A stretch of 64,000 nucleotides of DNA from an uncultured Eubacteriales bacterium. GTDB lineage: Bacteria; Bacillota; Clostridia; Peptostreptococcales; Anaerovoracaceae. Each line of letters starts with the position of its first letter. Position 1 is the stretch's first letter. This document shows positions 1-8,135 of this stretch, piece after piece. The stretch is from the NCBI GenBank assembly GCA_902778585.1, contig CACYYD010000002.1, positions 62,001 to 126,000 of the forward strand, written 5' to 3'. Made by a program: the position numbers and the translations under genes. The notes under the pieces were generated by a model that did not search any database, was not told where the DNA came from, and worked only from the letters and a program-made list of their open reading frames with translations.

Positions 1-90
1 CTTGCCCTGGTCCTCAGCTTCGAATGCAAATACGTTGAATCTTCTGATCGGCGAGAACTGCATTCCTGCTACTCTTTTTGATACTTCCAT
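1..90 (-). CDS. PLP-dependent aminotransferase, N-terminal fragment
   Basis: Only the first 30 codons are in the window; the rest runs off the left edge. The translation starts MEVSKRVAGMQFSPIRRF, an N-terminus I associate with class I/II pyridoxal-phosphate aminotransferases of Clostridia. The catalytic lysine region is not visible, so substrate cannot be judged. The start is supported by an AGGAG about ten bases upstream (complement of 101-105). It follows tlyA on the same strand after about 70 bases, where argR/recN or nadK often sit in related genomes. Confidence 0.55.
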   Translation of the reverse strand, partial: MEVSKRVAGMQFSPIRRFNVFAFEAEDQGK

Positions 91-162
91 AACTGTACAT
101 CTCCTTTAGTATAGATAATATTTACCATATAGCGCATGATGGCTGTCTGTGCCATAGGGCTG

Positions 163-951
163 TCACAGACTTACGTGAGAGGAGTTAACAATCCCCTTCA
201 CATCGATTCTATTATCGCACTTTTTACGTGAAAGTAAAAGCAGATATTCTATATTTCCTTTTGTTCCTTTAATAGGCGACCATGTAAGCTCCTGAGGGTA
301 AAGACCACTCTCTTCCGCATAGCCGATCACGTTATTGATGACCTCTTCGTGGACTGCGGGATCGCGGACTATACCGCCCTTTCCTACCTGCTCCCTGCCT
401 GCCTCAAACTGAGGCTTTACAAGGCAGAGGATCACGCCGTCATCTGACAGTACTTCGGCAGCTACCGGAAGCATGTGCTTCACCGAAATGAAACTCACAT
501 CAATGGAAATGAGGTCTATAGGCTCTTTGATAAGCGAAGTGTCGAGATAGCGGATGTTGGTCTTTTCCATGTTGACCACGCGTTCATCCGTTCTGAGCTT
601 ATAGTCCAGCTGGCCGTATCCGACATCTATCGCGTAGACCTTGCTCGCACCGTGCTGAAGCATGCAGTCGGTAAAGCCTCCTGTCGAAGCTCCCATGTCG
701 ATGCAGACAGCACCGTCACAGGATACTCCCCAGTCCTCGATGGCTTTCTGGAGCTTCAGACCTCCCCTGCTGACATACGGACACTCCGCGCCTTTGACAG
801 CGATCTCGGCTTCAGTATCGAAGCGCGAGCCAGGTTTGTCTTCAAGCCTTCCGTCGACCGTGACAAGACCGGCCATAATGGTCCGCTTTGCCTTTTCGCG
901 TGAATCCGTGAATCCGTTATTTACAAGTAATACGTCGAGGCGTTCTTTCAT
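163..951 (-). CDS. tlyA: TlyA-family rRNA (cytidine-2'-O)-methyltransferase
   Basis: A 262-residue protein with an N-terminal S4 RNA-binding domain (about residues 1-65, starting MKERLDVLLVNNGFTDSREK) and an FtsJ/RrmJ-type Rossmann methyltransferase domain with the SAM motif CIDMGASTGGFTDCML. TlyA proteins 2'-O-methylate cytidines in 16S and 23S rRNA, and the family is often mislabelled hemolysin. I chose the start at 951 because its ATG overlaps the dxs stop as ATGA and it gives the canonical TlyA N-terminus; an upstream in-frame start would extend into dxs. Position directly after xseA-xseB-ispA-dxs is the usual clostridial arrangement. A 7-bp hairpin over the stop codon has no U-tract. Confidence 0.93.
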   Translation of the reverse strand: MKERLDVLLVNNGFTDSREKAKRTIMAGLVTVDGRLEDKPGSRFDTEAEIAVKGAECPYVSRGGLKLQKAIEDWGVSCDGAVCIDMGASTGGFTDCMLQHGASKVYAIDVGYGQLDYKLRTDERVVNMEKTNIRYLDTSLIKEPIDLISIDVSFISVKHMLPVAAEVLSDDGVILCLVKPQFEAGREQVGKGGIVRDPAVHEEVINNVIGYAEESGLYPQELTWSPIKGTKGNIEYLLLLSRKKCDNRIDVKGIVNSSHVSL

Positions 952-2810
952 TTTGTACTGCGTCCCAGACGCTCCATTATCCTTTCTGCGGCAGATACTG
1001 CATCGATGCCGCATTCTTTTCTGAGAGAAGGTATATCTCCGTGTTCTATGAATTCATCAGGTATGGCGATGCTGATTATGTCAAAAGGTGAATCCTTGTA
1101 TGCTGAGGTGAATGCTTCTCCGAATCCGCCGCTTATCACGTTGTCTTCAAGTGTCGCGACGAGACCTGCGCCTATTGATGACCACGAGGTATCAAGAGGC
1201 TTGACGACAGCAACGTTGGTGACTCCTGCCGAGATGCCGTTCTCCCTGAGGATCTCAGCGGCTGCGATAGCTTCATCGAGCATGGCTCCGACCGCGAGTA
1301 TCTGGACATCCCTGCCCTCGCTGAGGATGTTATTGGAACCTCTGAAGCGCGGCAGTCTGAGATGTTCTCCCTCCGATGAACCTCTCGGGTATCTTATGGC
1401 GACAGGACCGCTCATGTCCTTTGCGAATTCGAGCATTTCGGAAAGCTGATTTCCGTCAGCCGGTGCAAGTATCGTCATTCCCGGGACCATGTTCATGTAT
1501 GACAGGTCAAAGATGCCGTGATGCGTCTCTCCGTCGGCTCCTACGAGTCCGGCTCTGTCTATGGCGAACACGACATGAAGATCCTGCAGTGCGACATCCT
1601 CGATGATGAAGTCGAAAGCGCGCTGGAGGAAGCTGGAGTATATGGCCACATAAGGTTTGAATCCCTGCTTGGCGAGGCCTGCCGCGAATACCACGGCATG
1701 TTCTTCGGCGATACCGACGTCAAAGTATCTTTCTTCATGGGCTTCGTAGAACGGTATCAGACCGGTCGCTGTACCCATGGCTGCCGCAATGGCAACGACG
1801 CTCTCGTCCTTTGATGCCAGTGATGTCAGCGTCTCACCGAAAACCTTTGAGAATGACGGAGCAGATCCTTTCGAGATCACCTCGCCTGTCTCAGGGTCGA
1901 ATGCGGATATCCCGTGAAACTTGCGCGGATACTTTTCTGCCCAGTCATAGCCTTTACCTTTGAGCGTGATGACGTGTATCAGCGTCGGACCCTTGTATTC
2001 GGATGCCGCTTTGATGATGTCTGTCAGTCCCTGGATATCATAACCGTCTACAGGGCCGAAGTACTTGACCCCGAGGCTTTCTATGATATGTGCTTCATCT
2101 GTAAGAACGCTGTATTTGATCTTCTCCTTGGAGTTTTTTATGCTCCTTGAGAGCGGCCTTCCGATGACAGGTACATTGCTGAGAACGCTTTTAACCGATG
2201 TCTTGGCTTCATCATACTTTTTGGACGATCTTATTCTGTTGAGATATCTGTGCATCGCGCCTACATTGTGCGAGATGGACATTCCGTTGTCGTTGAGTAT
2301 GATGTTGACGTCAGTCTTGCTGTCTCCGATATTGTTGAGCGCTTCATAAACGATGCCGTTGGTAAACGAGCCATCGCCTATGACGGCTGTGACTTTATAA
2401 TCCTCTCCTGCAAGATCCCTTGCTACTGCCATTCCGTAGGCAGCGCTTACAGATGTGCTCGAGTGGCCCGTTTCATATGCGTCATGCTCGCTCTCTCTGG
2501 ATTTCGGAAAGCCTGACATTCCCTTGTACTTGCGAAGAGTGTCAAAGCCTGCAGCGCGGCCTGTAAGTATCTTATGCACGTACGACTGGTGTCCTACATC
2601 ATAGATGATCTTGTCGCGCGGGCTGTCAAATACTCTCATCAGGGCAATCGAAAGCTCAACGATACCGAGATTGGACGCCAGGTGGCCTCCAGTCTTCGAC
2701 ACCTTGTCTATCAGGAATTCCCTTATGTCTTGTGCGAGGTATTCCAGATCGCTGACTTCGGCGTTCCTGCAGATATCCAGAAGATCGTCATTCAAAAGGT
2801 CGTATCTCAT
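948..2810 (-). CDS. dxs: 1-deoxy-D-xylulose-5-phosphate synthase
   Basis: A 620-residue cytosolic enzyme that condenses pyruvate with glyceraldehyde 3-phosphate to form DXP, the first step of the MEP isoprenoid pathway. The sequence shows the TPP-binding GDGSFTNGIVYEALNN signature (about residue 145), the N-terminal YDVGHQSYVHKILTGR segment, the central transketolase-like pyrimidine-binding domain with GIAEEHAVVFAAGLA, and the C-terminal transketolase domain. Length is normal for Dxs. Its ATG overlaps the ispA stop (TAATG) and its stop overlaps tlyA (ATGA), so ispA-dxs-tlyA are probably translated in a coupled way. The prenyl diphosphate synthase next door uses downstream products of this pathway. 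Confidence 0.97.
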   Translation of the reverse strand: MRYDLLNDDLLDICRNAEVSDLEYLAQDIREFLIDKVSKTGGHLASNLGIVELSIALMRVFDSPRDKIIYDVGHQSYVHKILTGRAAGFDTLRKYKGMSGFPKSRESEHDAYETGHSSTSVSAAYGMAVARDLAGEDYKVTAVIGDGSFTNGIVYEALNNIGDSKTDVNIILNDNGMSISHNVGAMHRYLNRIRSSKKYDEAKTSVKSVLSNVPVIGRPLSRSIKNSKEKIKYSVLTDEAHIIESLGVKYFGPVDGYDIQGLTDIIKAASEYKGPTLIHVITLKGKGYDWAEKYPRKFHGISAFDPETGEVISKGSAPSFSKVFGETLTSLASKDESVVAIAAAMGTATGLIPFYEAHEERYFDVGIAEEHAVVFAAGLAKQGFKPYVAIYSSFLQRAFDFIIEDVALQDLHVVFAIDRAGLVGADGETHHGIFDLSYMNMVPGMTILAPADGNQLSEMLEFAKDMSGPVAIRYPRGSSEGEHLRLPRFRGSNNILSEGRDVQILAVGAMLDEAIAAAEILRENGISAGVTNVAVVKPLDTSWSSIGAGLVATLEDNVISGGFGEAFTSAYKDSPFDIISIAIPDEFIEHGDIPSLRKECGIDAVSAAERIMERLGRSTK

Positions 2811-3700
2811 TAATGGTTCCTTGTTTCAAGTGAATCGGCAAGCTCTGTAAAGAATGATGCTTTTTCACCATAGATCGAAATAGCGGATTTTGCTTCGGCG
2901 GTAAGCCTGTGAAGCTCTGCCTTTGCTGCCTCCAATCCGTGCACATATGCGTAATTGCACTTACCCTGTTCTGCATCTTTGCCGAGCGTTTTACCCAGCA
3001 AAGCCTGATCCCCTTCTATGTCAAGTATGTCATCAAGTATCTGGAAAGCTACGCCGGTATCCACAGCATATACTGTGAACCGGTCTATCATATCTTCATC
3101 CGCTCCCGCGAGCATCAGACCGGCACGTACAGGTGCCGCGATAAGGTCGGCGGTCTTGTGAAGTTCTATATACTTAATGAGCTCATCGGTCGGCTCCATT
3201 TTTTCTCCGAGAATATCGGCGGTCTGTCCTGCTATCATGCCGTACGCACCTGCACGGGAAATGATCTCATGCGCAGCACTTATGTGATCCTTCATCTTCT
3301 CAGGATCATCTGCATACCTGAGCGGTTCTCCGGTGACTGTTTCTGCAGCCGTTGAGAGCAGTCCGTCGCCTGCGAGTATCGCCATCGCCTCACCGTAGAC
3401 CTTGTGGTTGGTAGGCTTGCCGCGTCTCAGGTCATCATTGTCCATTGCAGGAAGGTCGTCATGGATAAGAGAGTATGTGTGTATGTACTCTATCGAAAGT
3501 GCGTAAGGAAATGCCTCTTTTATATCTCCGCCGGCGAAATCACACGCGGCAAGCAGGAGAACTGGTCTGAGCCTCTTTCCGCCTACTTCGAGACTGTAGC
3601 GCATGGCCTCTCTCAGCACAGATGATTCAGCAGCATCTTCCCTTATAAGATCTGTGAGTCCTGAATTGACAAGTTCTCTGTATTCGTTAAAGCTGAGCAT
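2810..3700 (-). CDS. ispA: Polyprenyl (farnesyl/geranylgeranyl) diphosphate synthase
   Basis: A trans-isoprenyl diphosphate synthase of about 296 residues. It has the first aspartate-rich motif in LIHDDLPAMDNDDLRRG and the second in AFQILDDILDIEGDQ, plus GGKRLRPVL near the N-terminus for the homoallylic substrate. It joins isopentenyl diphosphate to allylic primers to give C15-C20 prenyl diphosphates for undecaprenyl carriers and quinone or prenylation needs. Chain length cannot be read safely from the sequence. I start it at MLSFNEYRELVN, 14 nt inside the xseB 3' end; the longer frame would run far into xseB and has no family counterpart. Operon: xseB-ispA-dxs. Confidence 0.93.
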   Translation of the reverse strand: MLSFNEYRELVNSGLTDLIREDAAESSVLREAMRYSLEVGGKRLRPVLLLAACDFAGGDIKEAFPYALSIEYIHTYSLIHDDLPAMDNDDLRRGKPTNHKVYGEAMAILAGDGLLSTAAETVTGEPLRYADDPEKMKDHISAAHEIISRAGAYGMIAGQTADILGEKMEPTDELIKYIELHKTADLIAAPVRAGLMLAGADEDMIDRFTVYAVDTGVAFQILDDILDIEGDQALLGKTLGKDAEQGKCNYAYVHGLEAAKAELHRLTAEAKSAISIYGEKASFFTELADSLETRNH

Positions 3701-3893
3701 CCTTAAGTTCTCCGTTCTCAAACAGCATGATCCGCTGTTCGGCATTGTCAAGTATCTCTCTGCAGTATTCAGCCTCTTTTATCCCCTCGTCAAACAGCCT
3801 GAGGGAATCCTCAAGTGAAGTTGTCTGCTTTCCTATTTCTGAAGCAGCCTTCTGCAGCGCCTGCAGAGATTCAGTAAAAGTTTTGTCTGCCAT
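3687..3893 (-). CDS. xseB: Exodeoxyribonuclease VII small subunit
   Basis: A 68-residue all-alpha protein with the typical XseB pattern: an N-terminal helix with FTESLQALQKAASEIG, then LEDSLRLFDEGIKEAEYC, which packs on the XseA coiled coil. Several small subunits bind each large subunit to form exonuclease VII, which cuts single-stranded DNA from both ends into oligonucleotides. It lies 14 bases after xseA and overlaps ispA by 14 bases. Length is normal. Confidence 0.95.
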   Translation of the reverse strand: MADKTFTESLQALQKAASEIGKQTTSLEDSLRLFDEGIKEAEYCREILDNAEQRIMLFENGELKDAQL

Positions 3894-3907
3894 ATGATGA
3901 CCTCCCT

Positions 3908-5053
3908 TTACTTTCCGGGATGTATTTCCGTAACTCTGGCTCTGAATGAGCCGTCCTGCATTTTTATTTCATATTCATTGTCTGTTTCGATAAGCGAAAC
4001 TGTCGGGATGACTGACCCGTCTGCATCCATAACGGCCGCATATCCCTTGGCGAATATATTGCGCGGCTCGTTTTCCTTAAGGATGATCACAGCTCTGTCT
4101 ACAGCGTTCCTGGCCTCCGAAATGCGCGATCTGACTCCCGCAGAGAGCAGTGAAGTCAGATTGTCGAGCAGCCGTCTCTCGGCAGTTATCTTCTGCGATG
4201 CGGACATGGCCATCATGCTCTTGCTGTTTTCGATCTCTTCGCGCAGCTTGTGCGTGTCCATTACGGCCATGTCTGCTGCGGCTGTCGGAGTCTCAGCTCT
4301 TGCGTCTGCAACAAAATCGCTGATCGAAAAATCTATCTCATGACCTACAGCGCTTATCACCGGTATCTCCGATGCGAAGATCGCTCTGGCGACTTCTTCA
4401 TCGTTGAAAGCGGCAAGATCTTCAGGCGATCCTCCGCCCCTTCCGACTATCAGCGTGTCGATATGCATTCCGTTCTTGCTGAGTTCGTTTGCGATCCGGA
4501 TATTGCTGCAAATGCTGTTTACGGCGCCTATACCCTGCACGAGGGCCGGGAAAATGATGATATCCGTAAAATCATTCTTCGCTGTAATGATCTTGCGTAT
4601 ATCTTCGATCGCCGCACCCGTTGCTGAAGTCACGACACCGACACGGTACGGGAATTCAGGTATCGGCTTTTTATATTTTCTGTCGAAAAGCCCTTCCTTC
4701 TCGAGCTTCTCCTTAACGCGCCTGAACTCGGCAGCAAGGTCTCCCTCACCTGCAGCCTCAACATATCTGATGCTGAGAGAATAAGTTCCGCCTCTGGCAT
4801 AAGGACTGATATCGCATACGGCTACTATCTTCTGGCCGTTCTGAACGAGCGACATATCTATCTTTGCGGCATTGGAACCCCAGATGGCACATCTTATCTG
4901 GCTTTCAGCGTCCTTGAGCGTAAGGTAATAATGCTGACCGCTCCTGCTGAGCCCGGAGATCTCTCCTTCCACGGCAAGACCGCGCAGATTGAGATCATCC
5001 CGCAGCTTCTTGGCAATATATTCATTTACCTGGGATACTGTTACCGGTTTCAT
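3908..5053 (-). CDS. xseA: Exodeoxyribonuclease VII large subunit
   Basis: A 381-residue catalytic subunit of exonuclease VII. It shows the N-terminal OB-fold (VEGEISGLSRSGQHYYLTLKD, ss-DNA binding), the central nuclease domain beginning VGVVTSATGAAIEDI and containing IVGRGGGSPEDLAAFNDE and PVISAVGHEIDFSISDFVAD, and a short helical and beta C-terminus. It is somewhat shorter than the roughly 400-450 residues of many homologues because the C-terminal helical region is compact. The start at MKPVTVSQVNEY lies 32 nt inside the upstream M22 gene, which implies translational coupling. The two leading codons of the longer frame lack family support. Confidence 0.95.
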   Translation of the reverse strand: MKPVTVSQVNEYIAKKLRDDLNLRGLAVEGEISGLSRSGQHYYLTLKDAESQIRCAIWGSNAAKIDMSLVQNGQKIVAVCDISPYARGGTYSLSIRYVEAAGEGDLAAEFRRVKEKLEKEGLFDRKYKKPIPEFPYRVGVVTSATGAAIEDIRKIITAKNDFTDIIIFPALVQGIGAVNSICSNIRIANELSKNGMHIDTLIVGRGGGSPEDLAAFNDEEVARAIFASEIPVISAVGHEIDFSISDFVADARAETPTAAADMAVMDTHKLREEIENSKSMMAMSASQKITAERRLLDNLTSLLSAGVRSRISEARNAVDRAVIILKENEPRNIFAKGYAAVMDADGSVIPTVSLIETDNEYEIKMQDGSFRARVTEIHPGK

Positions 5054-6020
5054 ACATCCTCTTTGCAAGGCGCGCAGTGCCTACGGCATTGTCGCCTGAT
5101 AATAAGGGATCGCCGAATTCTATCGCGGGATCCGTTCCGTCCGTAAGAAGTCTTCTGATGGTGCGGCTTGAAGCAGCGCCTCCTGCCATCACGACTCTGT
5201 TTACGGAGTATTTTTCACTCAGATACAATGCTTCTCTGTATAGAAGCTTAGCGGTCACGGTGAAAAGCTCTGCAGCAGCAGCTGCCGTATCCTCAGAACC
5301 TGCGGATGCAGCTTTCATGAGCCGGGTCTCAGCTCCTGACAGGTTGAAATATCCGTCTTTGATCTTTATCGAAGGCATCAAGCCGGGAAATACTGCTCCG
5401 GCCGGATCGAAATCCGATTTTTCAAGAAAGCTGTACGCAGCATCGTCGAGATATCTGCCTGCCGGGAACGGAAAGCCTGATGCAACACCAAAGCGGTCAA
5501 ACAGCTGGCCAATGGAAATGTCGAGCGTGCCTCCGACTATCTCCATACTGTAGCCTGCTTCGTCCGGTCTGCACAGAAGAGCCTCAGTCGTTCCGCCGCT
5601 GAGATGAAAGAAGATGATCTCTTCGCTGCCTGTGATACCGCTTCCCTCAAGCACGGATGCGGCATGCCCTTCCTGATGCGAGAACCCGTATACCGGAAGT
5701 CCCGCCGACTCTCCTATTATCTTTGCTGCATTGAGACCTGCCATGAAGCAAGGCATGTAGGATCCTTCGACCCGCCTCGGACGTTCAGAAACGCCGACCG
5801 CTGTCAGCTCATGGACATCTATCGCACTCAGGACTTCATGCAGGTAGTCTGGAAGCCTGTTGCTGTGCATAAAGAAAGCTTCAGACTGCCTGAGACCCCT
5901 CTTGCCTTCAGGAACGTCAAGCAGTACCGACTTTTCGGCAATCACGTTTCCTTCTCCGTCTACTATGGCAGCTGAAGTTTTATAATTTGATGTATCTATT
6001 CCTAAAAACAGACCTTTCAT
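5022..6020 (-). CDS. TsaD/Gcp-like M22 family paralogue
   Basis: A 332-residue protein of the ASKHA (actin-like ATPase) fold, homologous to TsaD. It opens LFLGIDTSNYKTSAAIV where true TsaD has a GIETSCDETA-type start. The metal-binding HxxGH motif is kept (FSHQEGHAASVL, about residue 120), as are the glycine-rich phosphate loops (FFHLSGGTTEALL, VVMAGGAASSRTI). It is probably not the tRNA t6A synthase itself but the clostridial paralogue found between nusB and xseA; its function is not known to me. It overlaps nusB by 4 nt (ATGA) and xseA by 32 nt. Confidence 0.75.
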   Translation of the reverse strand: MKGLFLGIDTSNYKTSAAIVDGEGNVIAEKSVLLDVPEGKRGLRQSEAFFMHSNRLPDYLHEVLSAIDVHELTAVGVSERPRRVEGSYMPCFMAGLNAAKIIGESAGLPVYGFSHQEGHAASVLEGSGITGSEEIIFFHLSGGTTEALLCRPDEAGYSMEIVGGTLDISIGQLFDRFGVASGFPFPAGRYLDDAAYSFLEKSDFDPAGAVFPGLMPSIKIKDGYFNLSGAETRLMKAASAGSEDTAAAAAELFTVTAKLLYREALYLSEKYSVNRVVMAGGAASSRTIRRLLTDGTDPAIEFGDPLLSGDNAVGTARLAKRMYETGNSIPGK

Positions 6021-6406
6021 CTCCTCGATATCTTGCCGAGTACGGAATTAATGAAGGCATATGATTTCTCGTCACCGTACTTCTTTGCGAGCTCTACAGC
6101 TTCATTGATAGAAACATTGACAGGAATGCTGTCTACATAGAGCATTTCGGCAACAGCTGTACGGAGTATGGCAAGATCGGTCTTGGCGATCCTGTCAAGC
6201 GTCCAGCGGTCGAGATGCTCACTGATGATGCTGTCTATCTCTTCATGATGATCCTGTACGGCGGTGAGAGTATCTACAGCCTGCTGTTTTGCGGCTGCTT
6301 TTACGCTTTCTTCAACGATGCTGAGATCCTCAACATTGAAGTCTCCCGTGATATCCATCTGATATACGAGCTGCATCGTCTTTTCTCTTATGTCTTCTCT
6401 TTTCAA
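6017..6406 (-). CDS. nusB: Transcription antitermination protein NusB
   Basis: A 129-residue all-helical RNA-binding protein. The N-terminal arginine-rich helix REDIREKTMQLVYQMDIT and the C-terminal VPVNVSINEAVELAKKYGDEKSYAFINSVLGKI-type segment are diagnostic. NusB binds boxA RNA with NusE/S10 to support antitermination of rRNA operons. I chose the TTG at 6406: a perfect AAGGAG sits 5 bases upstream and it gives the usual N-terminus. A GTG at 6445 overlapping the Asp23 stop is the alternative, and would add 13 residues. Downstream it overlaps the M22 gene by 4 nt. Confidence 0.93.
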   Translation of the reverse strand: MKREDIREKTMQLVYQMDITGDFNVEDLSIVEESVKAAAKQQAVDTLTAVQDHHEEIDSIISEHLDRWTLDRIAKTDLAILRTAVAEMLYVDSIPVNVSINEAVELAKKYGDEKSYAFINSVLGKISRR

Positions 6407-6441
6407 TTTGTCTCCTTGCTGCCGGATACCGGCCGTGCCGG

Positions 6442-6768
6442 TCACTTATCCTGTCTTTTATCTATACCGTCGATTGTTATGTTGATCGCCTTGACATCAA
6501 GGCCGGTCAGTTTTTCAACATCGTGCTTGACCTTTGTCTGGATGTCATAGCATAACTGCGGGATGTTCACTCCGAAATATACGATGAGTTCGCAGTTTAT
6601 GGTTATTCCGTCTTCTTCGGCTAAGATCCTGATCCCGTTTTCAGGGACATCTCTGCCCATAACTCTCTGGATATTGCCGCTGAGGCCTATTCCCGGAAAT
6701 CTGCTGACATCTTCGAATGACATTATGTCTTTTTCTATGAGAGCAGCCAGCTTTGCGTCGTCATTCAT
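6442..6768 (-). CDS. Asp23/Gls24 family protein (YqhY-like)
   Basis: A 108-residue cytosolic protein with the Asp23 fold. Recognisable parts are FPGIGLSGNI in the N-terminal half, DGITINCELIVYFGVNIPQLCYDIQTKV and the conserved end VKAINITIDGID. Its place just before nusB matches yqhY of Bacillus, which is linked to control of acetyl-CoA carboxylase and lipid synthesis, while other Asp23 proteins are cell-envelope stress proteins. It starts 8 nt inside the end of the CorC-family gene, so the two are likely translated together. The exact role here is inferred only from family and place. Confidence 0.85.
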   Translation of the reverse strand: MNDDAKLAALIEKDIMSFEDVSRFPGIGLSGNIQRVMGRDVPENGIRILAEEDGITINCELIVYFGVNIPQLCYDIQTKVKHDVEKLTGLDVKAINITIDGIDKRQDK

Positions 6769-8095
6769 CGGATCCTTCCTCTCTTTCGACGATCTCTATC
6801 CTCAGCTTTTCTATCCTGCGGTCCTTTACCGAAACGATGGTGAAATCATAATCTTCATACGAGATCGAGTCGTATTTCACGTTTTCCTTCGGGATCTCGC
6901 CCATGAGGTCGATAATGAAGCCTCCTACTGTCTCGCTCGTCTCAGACTCCAGCTCTATACCGGTCTCTTCTTCGAGATCATCCAGATAGACATTGCCATC
7001 GACGATAAAAGTAGTATCGTTAACTTTTTCGATTATGCGGTCTTCCTCGTCGAATTCGTCATCGATATCGCCGACGATCTGTTCGATTATATCTTCAACG
7101 GATACGATACCGCTTACTCCGCCGTACTCATCGATAAGGATGGCAAGATGCTGCTTGTTGAGCTGAAGTTCCCTGAATAGCGCGTCTATGTTCTTTGTCT
7201 CGGGAACAAAATACGCCGGTCTGAGCAGCTTTTTGATGTCGACATTGTCATATCCGTACTTTGTAGCGTTGTAAAGATAGTCCTTGATATGCAGGATGCC
7301 TACGATATTGTCCGGATCGCCCTTGTACACAGGGATCCTAGAATGTCTGAGTTCTATCAGTTCTTCAAAGTACTCGCTTCTGTCATCGTCGAGGTCAAAC
7401 ATGAACACATCTGTCCTTGGCGTCATGATTTCATAAGCAAGAAGGTCATCGAATTCGAATATCGAATCGATCATCTTACGGCCTTCCTCTTTGATATCAC
7501 CGGACTCCTGCCCTCTGTCAAGCATGGACATTACCTTGTCTTCACTGAAGTATGAATCATCAACGTCAGTGTCCTTGCCTGCTATCTGCAGGAAGATGTT
7601 AGCGATGCCCTTGCAGATGACTACGAGCGGCCATGTTATGCAATAGATGAAATTCTGAAAGCCGACGAGTCTGATCCCGGTGCTTTCGCTGGACTGTGCA
7701 GCGAGCTTTTTCGGTAATATGTCGGATATCGCTGTGTAGAAGATATAGAATCCGAGGTTTGCGGCAAGTATCAGAGGCCAGCTGACAGTATTATCAGCTT
7801 CCCCTGCAGAGACATATCCTCCGCAGACGAGCCAGGCATTGAAAAGCGCAAAGATCACAACGATGCTTACAAAGCTCGCTGCGTGGTCTGCATAGTGGTA
7901 TTTTGACGGCTTTGCAAGAAAGGCCGTCACTGCTTTCAGTTTTTTGTTATCAGGATCATCTTCGAGCATATCCTTGATAACGTTGCGGTCAATGAAGTCA
8001 AGCGCGCGCTTGCTGGCAACGACAAGAGCATTGATTATCATTATCGCGATTATCGCTGCGATAAATAGCTGCGCGGGTAAACTGTCATCAGACAT
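6761..8095 (-). CDS. CorC/HlyC-family membrane protein with DUF21 and CBS domains
   Basis: A 444-residue protein. Residues 1-190 carry a DUF21 (CNNM) membrane region with about four hydrophobic segments (FIAAIIAIMIINALVV, FVSIVVIFALFNAWLVC, WPLILAANLGFYIFYTAI, FIYCITWPLVVICKGIAN). Residues about 205-330 hold a CBS pair (MTPRTDVFMFDL, AILIDEYGGVSGIVSVEDIIEQIVGDI). The C-terminal about 85 residues are the CorC_HlyC domain. Relatives take part in Mg2+ or Co2+ efflux; the old name hemolysin is misleading. A clear AAGGAG precedes the start. It leads the run into Asp23 and nusB. Confidence 0.9.
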   Translation of the reverse strand: MSDDSLPAQLFIAAIIAIMIINALVVASKRALDFIDRNVIKDMLEDDPDNKKLKAVTAFLAKPSKYHYADHAASFVSIVVIFALFNAWLVCGGYVSAGEADNTVSWPLILAANLGFYIFYTAISDILPKKLAAQSSESTGIRLVGFQNFIYCITWPLVVICKGIANIFLQIAGKDTDVDDSYFSEDKVMSMLDRGQESGDIKEEGRKMIDSIFEFDDLLAYEIMTPRTDVFMFDLDDDRSEYFEELIELRHSRIPVYKGDPDNIVGILHIKDYLYNATKYGYDNVDIKKLLRPAYFVPETKNIDALFRELQLNKQHLAILIDEYGGVSGIVSVEDIIEQIVGDIDDEFDEEDRIIEKVNDTTFIVDGNVYLDDLEEETGIELESETSETVGGFIIDLMGEIPKENVKYDSISYEDYDFTIVSVKDRRIEKLRIEIVEREEGSDE

Positions 8096-8135
8096 ATCTT
8101 TTTCTCCTTGTTCAAATCATGCGGCAGCATTTATG

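Noticed and set aside
145..170. Hairpin GTCTGTG/CACAGAC at the end of tlyA
   Set aside because: No U-tract follows on the minus strand, so I do not call it a terminator.
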